The notes below the pieces were generated by a model that did not search any database, had not been told where the DNA came from, and saw only the letters and a list, made by a program, of their open reading frames with translations. A stretch of 64,000 nucleotides of DNA, from NCBI RefSeq assembly GCF_000725885.1, contig NZ_JODR01000019.1, positions 75,558 through 139,557 on the forward strand. The letters run 5' to 3'. Both the position numbers and the translations under genes were made by a program. Positions 1 through 7,951 of this stretch are shown in pieces (the first letter of the stretch is position 1; every line of letters begins with the position of its first letter). Source of the stretch: Streptomyces albus subsp. albus (GTDB lineage: Bacteria > Actinomycetota > Actinomycetes > Streptomycetales > Streptomycetaceae).

Positions 1-113
1 CGACGGTCGGTGTGCGGGACAGCAAGCAGCAGGGCGGCCCGGTGGTCACGGTAGGGGCTGCCGCGATGCGGGCGTTTCTGGGTGCGGTCGCCGACGGCCG
101 GCTGGACCGGTAG
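1..113 (+). CDS. DUF397-domain protein, C-terminal fragment
   Basis: Only the last 36 codons lie in the window (frame from base 3, stop TAG at 111-113). The peptide contains VRDSK, then GGPVV, then RAFLGAV and ADGRLD, the usual end of a DUF397 domain. DUF397 proteins are small actinobacterial proteins usually encoded beside an XRE-type HTH regulator; their biochemical role is not established. The upstream part and any partner gene are outside the window. A strong hairpin follows 28 bases downstream. Confidence 0.7.
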   Translation, partial: TVGVRDSKQQGGPVVTVGAAAMRAFLGAVADGRLDR

Positions 114-141
114 ACCAACGAACCGGTAGATCAACGACAGG

Positions 142-178
142 AGCCCCCCGCCCCGGCGCGCTGCCGGGGCGGGGGGCT
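142..178. terminator. Bidirectional hairpin terminator
   Basis: Perfect 16-bp inverted repeat (142-157 with 163-178, 5-nt loop) between the DUF397 gene on the plus strand and the minus-strand MFS/peptide pair. It ends three bases before the stop codon of the small peptide, so it can serve both convergent transcripts. Confidence 0.8.
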
Positions 179-180
179 CT

Positions 181-294
181 TCACCGTGCGAACTGGACCA
201 GCGCTGCCAGCAGGCCCGTGACGGCGACCACGGTCGCGGTGCCCAGCAGGCGCCAACGGGCGCGCTGTTCCAGCAGTACGACCCCAGCCCTCAC
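181..294 (-). CDS. 37-residue membrane peptide overlapping the MFS stop
   Basis: A GTG start at 294-292 overlaps the TGA stop (293-291) of the MFS gene in a GTGA arrangement, so translation is probably coupled. The product is 37 residues: a basic N-terminal part (EQRARWR) followed by one hydrophobic span of about 20 residues (LLGTATVVAVTGLLAALV). About 84% of its codons end in G or C, as expected for real coding DNA in this genome, and it ends against a strong terminator. I do not recognise a family. It could be a small partner of the transporter, or a chance open frame; coupling and codon bias favour a gene. Confidence 0.45.
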   Translation of the reverse strand: MRAGVVLLEQRARWRLLGTATVVAVTGLLAALVQFAR

Positions 295-1607
295 CCCGTC
301 ATTTCCGCGCGCTCTTCCCGCTTGTCCCCCGCAGCGTCCCGCGAAGCGGAAGGGGCCGGCAGGGGCTCGTCGGTCCGCATGGTGCGGAGGAGGAGGGCGT
401 AGCCCGCGGCGGCGAGGGTGCCGACGGCGGCGCAGGCGGCCCACAGTGCGGCGGCGCCGAAGTGGTCGATGACGGTGCCGCCGGCCAGAGGTGCGCCGAG
501 GGAGGCGAGGGCCCAGGAGAGGGAGTAGACGCCCTGGTAGCGGCCTCGGCCGTGGGTGGGGGAGAGGCGCACCACGAGAGACATCTGGGTGGGGGCGTTG
601 ATCATCTCGCCGAGGGTCCACACGATGACGGCGACCGTGTAGAACGCGGCGGACGCGGCGAAGGCGTTCATCCCGAACCCGTAGCCCGTCAGCAGTGCCG
701 AGACGATCAGCAGCGCGGCGGGGGACCGGTGTTCGATGAAGCGGGACAGCGGGATCTGGAGCAGGACGATCAGCACGCCGTTGACCGCTATGACGGTACC
801 GAAGTCGGCGCTGCCGAGCCCCTGTTCGCCCATGGCGACGGGCAGGGAGACGAATGCCTGCTGGATGACGGAGGCCAGCAGCAGATTGAGGCCGACGACG
901 ACCATGAAGCGCTTGTCGCGCAGGACCGTCCACAGGGAGACGGCGGCGGGGGAGGCGCCGGTGGCAGGAGCGGCGCCGGGGGTGTCGTCGCTCCCGGCGG
1001 CCGGGCGGGACTCCGGGAGTCGGAGGAAGACCACCACCGCCGTGGCCAGCAGCATCACCGCCTCGCCGAAGAAGAGCAGGTGGTAGCTGTAGCGGGCGAT
1101 GAAGCCGGCGCCGGCGGAGGAGACGGCGAAGCCGAGGTTGATCGCCCAGTAGTTGAGGGAAAAGGCTCTCACCCTGTCCTCGGGGCGGACGATGTCGGCG
1201 ATCATCGCCTGCACGGCGGGGCGGGACGCGTTGGACGCCATGCCCACGGCGAAGGCCACCGCCGCGATGGCCACCGGGTGCGTCACGAGGCTGAGGGACG
1301 CGACGGACAGGGCGGTCGCCACCTGGGCGGTCAGCATGGTGGGGCGGCGGCCGAGCCGGTCGGTGAGGACGCCAGCGCCGATCGACGAGACGACCCCGCC
1401 CAGGCCGTAGAGGGCGCCGACGAGTCCCGCGTACGAGGCGGAGAAGCCGCGCTCGGCCGTCAGGTAGAGGGCGAGGAAGGTGGCCACGAACGCGCCGAGC
1501 CGGTTGACGAGGGTGCTCGTCCACAGCCACCAGAACTGGCGGGGCAGTCCGCCGACGCTCTCCCTGACGGCCTGTCCCGCCCTGCCGAAGACCCCACCCC
1601 TGTCCAT
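291..1607 (-). CDS. Major facilitator superfamily transporter
   Basis: A 438-residue membrane protein with about 12 hydrophobic segments split by a cytoplasmic loop near residues 200-225 (low-complexity Ala/Gly/Ser). Loop 2-3 carries GVLTDRLGRRP, the MFS signature motif. The first helix follows FWWLWTSTLVNRLG. The N-terminal half resembles drug or metabolite exporters of the YceI/MdtH kind, but the substrate cannot be read from sequence. The ATG at 1607 is preceded by a GAGGAG ribosome-binding site. The C-terminal tail is charged (DKREERAEMTG). A 37-residue membrane peptide starts at its stop codon. Confidence 0.85.
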   Translation of the reverse strand: MDRGGVFGRAGQAVRESVGGLPRQFWWLWTSTLVNRLGAFVATFLALYLTAERGFSASYAGLVGALYGLGGVVSSIGAGVLTDRLGRRPTMLTAQVATALSVASLSLVTHPVAIAAVAFAVGMASNASRPAVQAMIADIVRPEDRVRAFSLNYWAINLGFAVSSAGAGFIARYSYHLLFFGEAVMLLATAVVVFLRLPESRPAAGSDDTPGAAPATGASPAAVSLWTVLRDKRFMVVVGLNLLLASVIQQAFVSLPVAMGEQGLGSADFGTVIAVNGVLIVLLQIPLSRFIEHRSPAALLIVSALLTGYGFGMNAFAASAAFYTVAVIVWTLGEMINAPTQMSLVVRLSPTHGRGRYQGVYSLSWALASLGAPLAGGTVIDHFGAAALWAACAAVGTLAAAGYALLLRTMRTDEPLPAPSASRDAAGDKREERAEMTG

Positions 1608-1893
1608 GACCGCTCCTCTTCATGCCCTGCGGATTCGTGCCCTGCGGGCGTTCGTGCCTGTAGGCGTTCGCCCTGCGGGAACCCGCCCCCTGTGTGGTGC
1701 GCCGCCCGCTGAAAGTAACGACGACCACCGCGGGTCGCCACTGGATTGACGGCCGCCGTCAATCGCCCGGTACTGGGCGGAGGAGCCCGCCTCGCCCCGT
1801 CTGCGCCGCCGCGGGACTGGGGTGTGCCGTCGGCACATAGTGAGCGGTTCGGGAGGAGCCGTCGACCACATCCGGCCCGTGTCGCACGGGTCT

Positions 1894-1899
1894 TAGGGT
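1894..1899 (+). promoter_or_regulatory. -10 element, leaderless geometry (SDR gene)
   Basis: TAGGGT followed by 7 nt and ATG at 1907. With this spacing transcription would begin at the start codon. An in-frame GTG at 1898 would overlap the element and is less likely to be the start. No convincing -35 was seen. Confidence 0.45.
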
Positions 1900-1906
1900 G
1901 ACGTCC

Positions 1907-2881
1907 ATGACGCCGCACCCCGGACCCGCACCGCACCCGGACCGTCCCGCAGGACCGTCACGGACCGCACCGCACCCGGACCCCGCCGCTGAGCCGTCGG
2001 AGAGGGCGCCGCACCCGGACCCGGCCGCCGGACCGTCGGAGTCGGCGTCGCAAGGCGAGCGTCCCACCGGGGCGTCACAGGCCGCGCCGCACTCCGTCGC
2101 CCTGGACCTGACCGGCCGTACGGCCCTGGTCACCGGCGCGGCCAGCGGCATCGGGCGGGCCTGCGCGCTGCGGCTGGCGGCGGCCGGGGCCCGGCTGCGC
2201 GCGGTGGACCTCGACCCGGAAGGGCTGGACTCGCTCGCCCGCGAGGCGGCCCGCACCCTGGGCCCCTCGGCGCCGCCCGTCGCCGTCCACCCGCTCGACC
2301 TGACCGACCCGGCCGGGCTGGACGCCGCCGAACGTGCCGCCGACGGCGCCGACGTGCTCGTCAACGCGGCGGGCAGGCAACTCGTACGGCCCGTCGAACA
2401 GTTCCCGCCCGAGGCGTTCCGCTCGATGCTGACGCTCATGCTGGAGGCCCCGTTCCGCACCACGCGGGGCGCGCTGCCCCACATGTACGCGCAGGGGTGG
2501 GGCCGCATCGTGCACATCTCGTCCGTGCACGGGCTGCGGGCCTCCGCCTACAAGTCGGCGTACGTGGCGGCCAAGCACGGGCTGGAGGGGCTGTCCAAGA
2601 CGACGGCCCTGGAGGCGGCCGGGCACGGGGTGACCGTCAACTGCGTCAACCCCTCCTATGTGCGCACCCCGCTGGTGGAGCGGCAGATAGCCGACCAGGC
2701 CGCGGCGCACGGCATCCCGCCGGAACAGGTCGTCACCGACGTGCTGCTCGCCGACTCGGCGGTCAAACGGCTGCTGGAGCCGGCCGAGGTCGCCGAGGCG
2801 GTCGCCTATCTGTGCACCCCCGCCGCGTCCTTCGTCACCGGTTCGGCCTTCCCCCTCGACGGCGCCTGGACCGCGCACTGA
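1907..2881 (+). CDS. SDR oxidoreductase, 3-hydroxybutyrate dehydrogenase-like
   Basis: Short-chain dehydrogenase of 324 residues. After a low-complexity N-terminal extension of about 60 residues the Rossmann core begins with TGxxxGIG (VTGAASGIG), then NAAG, the catalytic Ser in HISSVHG and the YxxxK motif in YVAAKHG, and a C-terminal SFVTGSAFPLDGAW. The HGL sequence after the catalytic Lys and overall similarity suggest D-3-hydroxybutyrate dehydrogenase, but substrate assignment is inference. The extension consists of imperfect PHPDPAA-type repeats and makes the protein longer than the usual ~260 residues. ATG 1907 is chosen because of a leaderless-type -10. Confidence 0.8.
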   Translation: MTPHPGPAPHPDRPAGPSRTAPHPDPAAEPSERAPHPDPAAGPSESASQGERPTGASQAAPHSVALDLTGRTALVTGAASGIGRACALRLAAAGARLRAVDLDPEGLDSLAREAARTLGPSAPPVAVHPLDLTDPAGLDAAERAADGADVLVNAAGRQLVRPVEQFPPEAFRSMLTLMLEAPFRTTRGALPHMYAQGWGRIVHISSVHGLRASAYKSAYVAAKHGLEGLSKTTALEAAGHGVTVNCVNPSYVRTPLVERQIADQAAAHGIPPEQVVTDVLLADSAVKRLLEPAEVAEAVAYLCTPAASFVTGSAFPLDGAWTAH

Positions 2882-2959
2882 CGCTGAACCCATGCACCCC
2901 ACCCCGCCCGGCCCGGGCCACGCTGCGCAGCCGCCTGCCTCGGCTACCTGGAACTCCTG

Positions 2960-5287
2960 GTGGACGGCGCCCCCGCCGAGGCGTACGACGCCGCGGTCTC
3001 GCCCGGAGACGGACCCGGTGCGGGGCAGACGCCCGCCGCCGCGCGTGGCAGACAGCTCGCGCTGCGCATCCGCGCCGAGCTGGAGGCGCGGCGGCGGCGC
3101 GAGGCGGAGCTGACCGCACTGTTCGAGACGGTGCACGACCTGGCCGGGCTCCGCGACCTGGACGAGGTGCTCCAGGCCATCGTGCGGCGGGCCCGCCGGC
3201 TGCTGGGCACCGACGTGGCCTACATGACGCTGACGGACCCCGAGCACGGCGACACCTTCATGCGGGTCACCGAAGGGTCCGTCTCCGCCCGCTTCCAGCA
3301 GTTGCGGCTCGGCATGGGCGAGGGGCTGGGCGGGCTGGTGGCGCAGACCGCCCGCCCCTACGCCACCCAGAACTATCCGCGCGACGCCCGCTTCCGGCAC
3401 ACCGACGCCATCGACGGCGGAGTCGGCGAGGAAGGGCTGATCGCCATCCTGGGCGTGCCGCTGCTGCTGGGCGCCCGCGACGTCATCGGCGTGCTGTACG
3501 CGGCCGACCGGCGCGAGCGGGTCTTCGGGCCCGAACAGATCGCGCTGCTGCGCTCGTTCGCCGCGCACGCCGCCGTCGCCCTCGACAACACCCGGCTGCT
3601 CACCGAGACCACCGAGGCCCTGGCCGGGCTGCGCGCCGTCAACGAGACCATCCGCCGTGCCTCCGACGTCCACGACCGGCTCACCGAACTGGTGCTGCGC
3701 GGCGGCGGCGTCACCGATGTGACCCGGGCCCTGGCCGAAGTGCTGGGCGGGCACGTCGAGTTCGCGGAGAGCGGCCGGGAGAGCGACCGGGAGACCGCCG
3801 CCCGGTGGGACGCCGCCGTCGAACGCTCCCGCCGCGACGGGCACGCCGTACGGGAGGACGACACCTGGGTGGCCGCCGTCACCGCGGGCGGCGAACCCCT
3901 GGGCGCCCTGCTGCTGCACGGCCACACCGACCTGGCCCCCGTCGACCAGCGCACCCTCGAACGCGCCGCGATGGTCACCTCCCTGCTCCAGCTCGCCCGC
4001 CGCTTTGCCGGCGAGGCCGAACAGCGGGTCCGCGGCGAACTGCTGGACGACCTGCTGGACGCCGCACACCGCGACCCCCGCCTGCTGCGGGACCGCGCCG
4101 CCCGCATCGGCGCCGACCTGACCGCACCCCACACGGTGCTCGCGGCCCGCCTCGACCCACCACCGGGCGCCCCCGGCCCCACCCTGCGCGACGAAGCCGG
4201 GGGGACAGCGACCACAGGGACGGCGACCACAGGGACGGCACCACCGGGCGCGTCCGGGGCCGCCTCACGTGGGGCCGCCTCACGTGGGGCTGCCTCACCT
4301 GGGACCGCTCCACCTGGCGCTGCCTCGTCTGGGTCCCCCTCGCCTGGGTGCGCCCGGTCCGGGGCCGCCTCGTCCGGGTCCGCTCTAGCCCGGGCCGCCT
4401 CATCTGGGGCCAACCCGCCCGGGGGCGCCTCGTCCGGCGCTGCCTCACGTGGGGCGGACTCAATCGGGGCTCCGGCCCATGGCCCCGGCGCCGCCGTCCC
4501 GCCCGGCCCCGGCGCATCCGGCGCCCCCGCGCCTGGCGAGGCCGGTGCCTTCCCCGTACCCAACACCTCCGCGCCCGGCGCCCTCACGCCGGGCGCCCCC
4601 GCTGCCGACGCATCCGGCACCCCGTCCATACACGGCATCTCCGCCCCCGGCGAAGGGGACCGGCAGCGGCTCTGGTCGGCGGCCAGCCATCTGGCGGCCA
4701 CCCGGCGCGGGCTGGCCGCGGCACGCGACGGCGGGCTCGTCCTGCTGCTGCCGCTCGGCAGGCGGGACGGCGCCGAGGCCGTCTCCCGTACGGCGCGGGA
4801 GGTCGCCGCCGAACTCGGCCGGGCCGCCGGTCACCCCGTCACCGTCGGCGCCTCCGCGCCCGTACCGTCCCCGGCGCACCGGCCCGGCGCCGTCGCAGCC
4901 GCCTACCCGGAGGCCCGCCGCTGCCTGGACGCCCTCAGCCTGCTGGGCCGCCGCGGTGACGGCGCCGCCGCCGACCTGGGCTTCCTGGGCCTGCTGCTGA
5001 CCGAGACCCGGGACGTGGCCGGTTTCGTACGCCGCACCCTCGGGCCCGTACTCGACTACGACCGGCGGCGCGGCACCGCCCTGGTCGCCACCATGGACGC
5101 CTACTTCTCCTGCGGTATGAGCCCGGCGCGGGCCAAGGACTCGCTGCACGTCCACGTCAACACCGTCGCCCAGCGGCTGGAGCGGGTGGCCCGGCTGCTG
5201 GGCGACGACTGGCAGGCGCCGCACCGGGCGCTGGAGATCCAGCTCGCGCTACGGCTCCACCGGCTCGCGGGAGCCGTCGGCGGGTGA
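2960..5287 (+). CDS. GAF-domain transcriptional regulator, PucR/CdaR family
   Basis: A 775-residue regulator. A GAF sensor domain spans about residues 58-215, a CdaR/GGDEF-like middle region follows, and the PucR-type HTH is at the C-terminus (about 708-775; MDAYFSCGMSPARAKDSL then VNTVAQRLERV). Between about residues 415 and 560 lies an Ala/Gly/Ser/Pro repeat that breaks the middle domain; family members are usually 500-650 residues. The GTG at 2960 is the first conventional start, but residues encoded just upstream (YLELL) also look PucR-like, so a CTG start is possible. It follows the SDR gene by 78 bases and may control it. The effector is unknown. Its 3' end overlaps the convergent transporter by 39 bases. 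Confidence 0.8.
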   Translation: MDGAPAEAYDAAVSPGDGPGAGQTPAAARGRQLALRIRAELEARRRREAELTALFETVHDLAGLRDLDEVLQAIVRRARRLLGTDVAYMTLTDPEHGDTFMRVTEGSVSARFQQLRLGMGEGLGGLVAQTARPYATQNYPRDARFRHTDAIDGGVGEEGLIAILGVPLLLGARDVIGVLYAADRRERVFGPEQIALLRSFAAHAAVALDNTRLLTETTEALAGLRAVNETIRRASDVHDRLTELVLRGGGVTDVTRALAEVLGGHVEFAESGRESDRETAARWDAAVERSRRDGHAVREDDTWVAAVTAGGEPLGALLLHGHTDLAPVDQRTLERAAMVTSLLQLARRFAGEAEQRVRGELLDDLLDAAHRDPRLLRDRAARIGADLTAPHTVLAARLDPPPGAPGPTLRDEAGGTATTGTATTGTAPPGASGAASRGAASRGAASPGTAPPGAASSGSPSPGCARSGAASSGSALARAASSGANPPGGASSGAASRGADSIGAPAHGPGAAVPPGPGASGAPAPGEAGAFPVPNTSAPGALTPGAPAADASGTPSIHGISAPGEGDRQRLWSAASHLAATRRGLAAARDGGLVLLLPLGRRDGAEAVSRTAREVAAELGRAAGHPVTVGASAPVPSPAHRPGAVAAAYPEARRCLDALSLLGRRGDGAAADLGFLGLLLTETRDVAGFVRRTLGPVLDYDRRRGTALVATMDAYFSCGMSPARAKDSLHVHVNTVAQRLERVARLLGDDWQAPHRALEIQLALRLHRLAGAVGG
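4200..4640 (+). repeat. In-frame GC-rich coding repeat inside the PucR gene
   Basis: Imperfect tandem units of about 15 and 30 nt built on gcctca-cgtggg-gc variants, encoding GAASRG/GAASPG/APPGAASSG-like peptides. The tract keeps the reading frame and inserts about 145 disordered residues. Confidence 0.75.
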
Positions 5288-6685
5288 CGGCAAGGACGCC
5301 TCGCCCCCGTCCCCAGGGCCGTCCCCGCCCACCGCCGCCAGGTCCCGCCTGCTGGTCTCCGCCGCGCAGGCCAGGGCCACCACGGTCAGCAGCGCCGCGG
5401 CGATCACGTACACCGCCACCATCACCGGCCCGTCGAACTCCGCCAGCAGTGCGGTGGCGATCATCGGCGCGGGCGCGCCGGCGGCCACCGACGAGAACTA
5501 GGCCCCGATCGAGGCACCCGAGTACCGCATCCGGGTGGCGAACAGCTCCGAGAAGAACGCCGCCTGCGGTGCGTACATCGCCCCGTGCAGCACCAGCCCC
5601 ACCGTCACCGCCAGCGCCATCAGGGGGAAGCTGCGGGTGTCCAGCAGCGCGAAGAACGGGAAGATCCACAGGGCGACGCCGACCGCGCCGGCGCAGTAGA
5701 CGGGCCGGCGCCCCAGCCGGTCGGACAGCGCACCCCACAGCGGGATGACGCAGAAGTGGACGGCGGAGGCCAGCAGCACCGCGTTCAGACCCGTCTGCTG
5801 GGACAGGTCCAGGTGCGCGGTGACGTAGACGAGGATGAACGCGGTCAGCACATAGAAGCTGATGTTCTCGGCCATCCGGGCACCCATCGCCACCAGCACG
5901 TCCCGCCAGTGCCGGCGCAGCACCGCCCGAAGCGGCGGCTCCTCCACCGGGGCGCCCGCCGCAGCACGGGCCGCCGCCCGCTCCCGCGCCTGACGGAAGA
6001 CCGGCGACTCGTCCACCGCCAGCCGCACCCACAGCCCCACGAGCACCAGCACGCCCGACAGCAGGAACGGCACCCGCCACCCCCAGCCCGAGAACGCGCT
6101 CTCGGACAGCAGCGCCGTCAGCAGCGCCAGCACCCCGGTGGCCAGCAGCTGACCGGCCGGCGCCCCCGTCTGCGGCCACGACGCCCAAAAGCCGCGCCGC
6201 CGCGCGTCCCCGTGCTCGGAGACGAGCAGCACAGCGCCGCCCCACTCGCCGCCCAGCGCGAACCCCTGCACGAGGCGCAGCGCCGTCAGCAGCACGGGAG
6301 CCAGCGACCCGACCGTCGCGTGTGTGGGCAGCAGCCCGATGGCGAACGTCGCCCCGCCCATCAGCAGCAGGCTCACCACCAGCAGCTTCTTACGGCCGAG
6401 GCGGTCGCCGTAGTGGCCGAAGACCAGCGCGCCGACCGGCCGCGCCGCGAACCCGACCGCGTACGTCAGGAACGCCAGCAACGTGCCGACCAGCGGATCG
6501 GAGTCCGGGAAGAACAGCTCGTCGAAGACCAGCGCCGCGGCCGAGCCGTACAGGAAGAAGTCGTACCACTCGATGGTGGTGCCGACGAGACTGGCCGCGA
6601 CGATCCGCCGCAGCGCACGCGGCGACGGGCCCGGCGAGGCGGCGGCGGGAGAGGACCCGGCGGAACCGGAAGAGGGGGCAACCAT
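5249..6685 (-). pseudogene. MHS-family (metabolite:H+ symporter) transporter with in-frame amber codon
   Basis: A ShiA/ProP-type MFS permease. The start ATG at 6685 gives MVAPSSG, then the family hallmark GTTIEWYDFFLYG, GHYGDRLGRK and FALGGEWGGAVLL. Translation runs for 395 residues to TAG at 5500-5498 and then stays open in the same frame for 82 more residues that contain the expected last transmembrane helices (FSSVAAGAPAPMIATALL onwards), ending at 5249. The amber sits where homologues usually have Gln or Tyr, so one base change (CAG or TAC to TAG) explains it. As it stands the last helices are missing. Either a recent pseudogene, a readthrough product, or a sequencing error. The 3' end overlaps the PucR gene. 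Confidence 0.8.
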
Positions 6686-6799
6686 GCCGCCGCACGCTAG
6701 GGAAACCGCCCCCCGGCCCCCATGTGGCGGCGCCCCACACTTGACACCGCCCGGATGAGGCGGGCACCCACCCTCGCTCCCGGCCCCGGGACGGCCGCG

Positions 6800-6805
6800 T
6801 AGGCT
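6800..6805 (+). promoter_or_regulatory. -10 element, leaderless geometry (gpmA)
   Basis: TAGGCT, then 7 nt, then the gpmA ATG at 6813. A separate TTGACA hexamer at 6741-6746 may belong to another upstream start. Confidence 0.45.
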
Positions 6806-6812
6806 TCCGGGT

Positions 6813-7574
6813 ATGGCCGACGCACCGTACAAGCTGATTCTGCTCCGCCACGGCGAGAGCGAATGGAACGCCAAGAACCTGTTCACCGGCTGGGTGGACG
6901 TCAACCTCACCGAGAAGGGCGAGAAGGAGGCGGTCCGCGGCGGCGAGCTGCTGAAGGACGCTGGCCTGCTCCCCGACGTGCTGCACACCTCCGTGCAGAA
7001 ACGGGCCATCCGCACCGCCCAGCTCGCGCTGGAGGCCGCCGACCGGCTGTGGATCCCCGTCCGCCGCTCCTGGCGCCTCAACGAGCGCCACTACGGTGCC
7101 CTCCAGGGCAAGGACAAGGCACAGATCCGTGAGGAGTTCGGCGAGGAGCAGTTCATGCTCTGGCGCCGCTCCTACGACACCCCGCCGCCGGAGCTGCCGG
7201 ACGGCGCCGAGTTCTCGCAGAGCGACGACCCCCGCTACGCGGGCGTCCCCAGCGAGCTGCGCCCCCGCACGGAGTGCCTCAAGGACGTCGTCCAGCGGAT
7301 GCTGCCCTACTGGTTCGACGGCATCATCCCGGACCTGATGGCCGGCCGCACCGTCCTGGTCGCCGCCCACGGCAACTCGCTGCGCGCCCTGGTCAAGCAC
7401 CTCGACGGCATCTCCGACGAGGACATCGCCGGCCTCAACATCCCCACCGGCATCCCGCTCGCCTACGACCTGGACGCCGACTTCCACCCGGTCAACAAGG
7501 GCGGCACCTACCTCGACCCGGAAGCCGCCAAGGCAGCCATCGAGGCCGTCAAGAACCAGGGCAAGAAGAAGTAA
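6813..7574 (+). CDS. gpmA: 2,3-bisphosphoglycerate-dependent phosphoglycerate mutase
   Basis: Glycolytic and gluconeogenic enzyme that interconverts 3- and 2-phosphoglycerate in the cytoplasm. The 253-residue length is normal. The phosphohistidine motif [10 protein letters not shown] places the catalytic His at residue 13, followed by NLFTGW, the ERHYGALQG block and the second histidine motif [12 protein letters not shown]. The C-terminus carries the flexible lid ([23 protein letters not shown] region). It is monocistronic by appearance: the transporter upstream is divergent and the next coding signal is a broken small frame. Confidence 0.95.
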   Translation: MADAPYKLILLRHGESEWNAKNLFTGWVDVNLTEKGEKEAVRGGELLKDAGLLPDVLHTSVQKRAIRTAQLALEAADRLWIPVRRSWRLNERHYGALQGKDKAQIREEFGEEQFMLWRRSYDTPPPELPDGAEFSQSDDPRYAGVPSELRPRTECLKDVVQRMLPYWFDGIIPDLMAGRTVLVAAHGNSLRALVKHLDGISDEDIAGLNIPTGIPLAYDLDADFHPVNKGGTYLDPEAAKAAIEAVKNQGKKK

Positions 7575-7630
7575 CGGGCGACGGGACCGCCCCTCTCCGC
7601 CGGGCCGCCCGCCGTGCCGGCCCTCGGCGG

Positions 7631-7828
7631 GTGGTGACCGGGCGGACGGGGGCGGGCCGCGCGGTGGACGTCGAGTCCGTGCCGCTCCTCGCCCCGTTGA
7701 GGCGGTGCACCCGCCACCAGCCGGGCCAGTGGGAGGCGTGGCGGACCGGCACCCCCTACGGCCCGGTCCACGTCCAGCTCTTCCGGGGCCCCCGCTCGGC
7801 TCCGACCCGGAGATGTTCCGGCCCATCT
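7631..7828 (+). pseudogene. Small hypothetical gene with probable single-base frameshift
   Basis: From the GTG pair at 7631/7634 a frame with strong G/C third-position bias reads through PLLAPLRRCTRHQPGQW and TPYGPVHVQLF. Bias is lost after a run of five C at about 7787-7792, but the neighbouring frame continues sensibly as SDPEMFRPI to a stop at 7826-7828. One extra C in the run would give a single protein of about 65 residues. I do not recognise a family. It may be a decayed gene, a sequencing error, or coincidence. Confidence 0.35.
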
Positions 7829-7939
7829 GACGGCGGAGCCGTGAGGGGGCCGGCCGCACCATGAGAGTGGTCCGCGGCGGTCGGCCCTCGCCCGGTGTGT
7901 CCGGGGCGGTACCCCGCCGCCCCGGGCCGCGGTGCGGCC

Positions 7940-7945
7940 TACGCT
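7940..7945 (+). promoter_or_regulatory. -10 element, leaderless geometry (histidine kinase)
   Basis: TACGCT, then 6 nt, then ATG 7952. It decides the start against an in-frame ATG-like start 19 codons upstream at 7895. Confidence 0.5.
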
Positions 7946-7951
7946 CGTCGT

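Noticed and set aside
2075..4132. 685-codon minus-strand frame opposite the SDR and PucR genes
   Set aside because: Antisense shadow created by the strong third-position G/C bias of the real plus-strand genes; its product is featureless Gly/Gln/Val-rich sequence.
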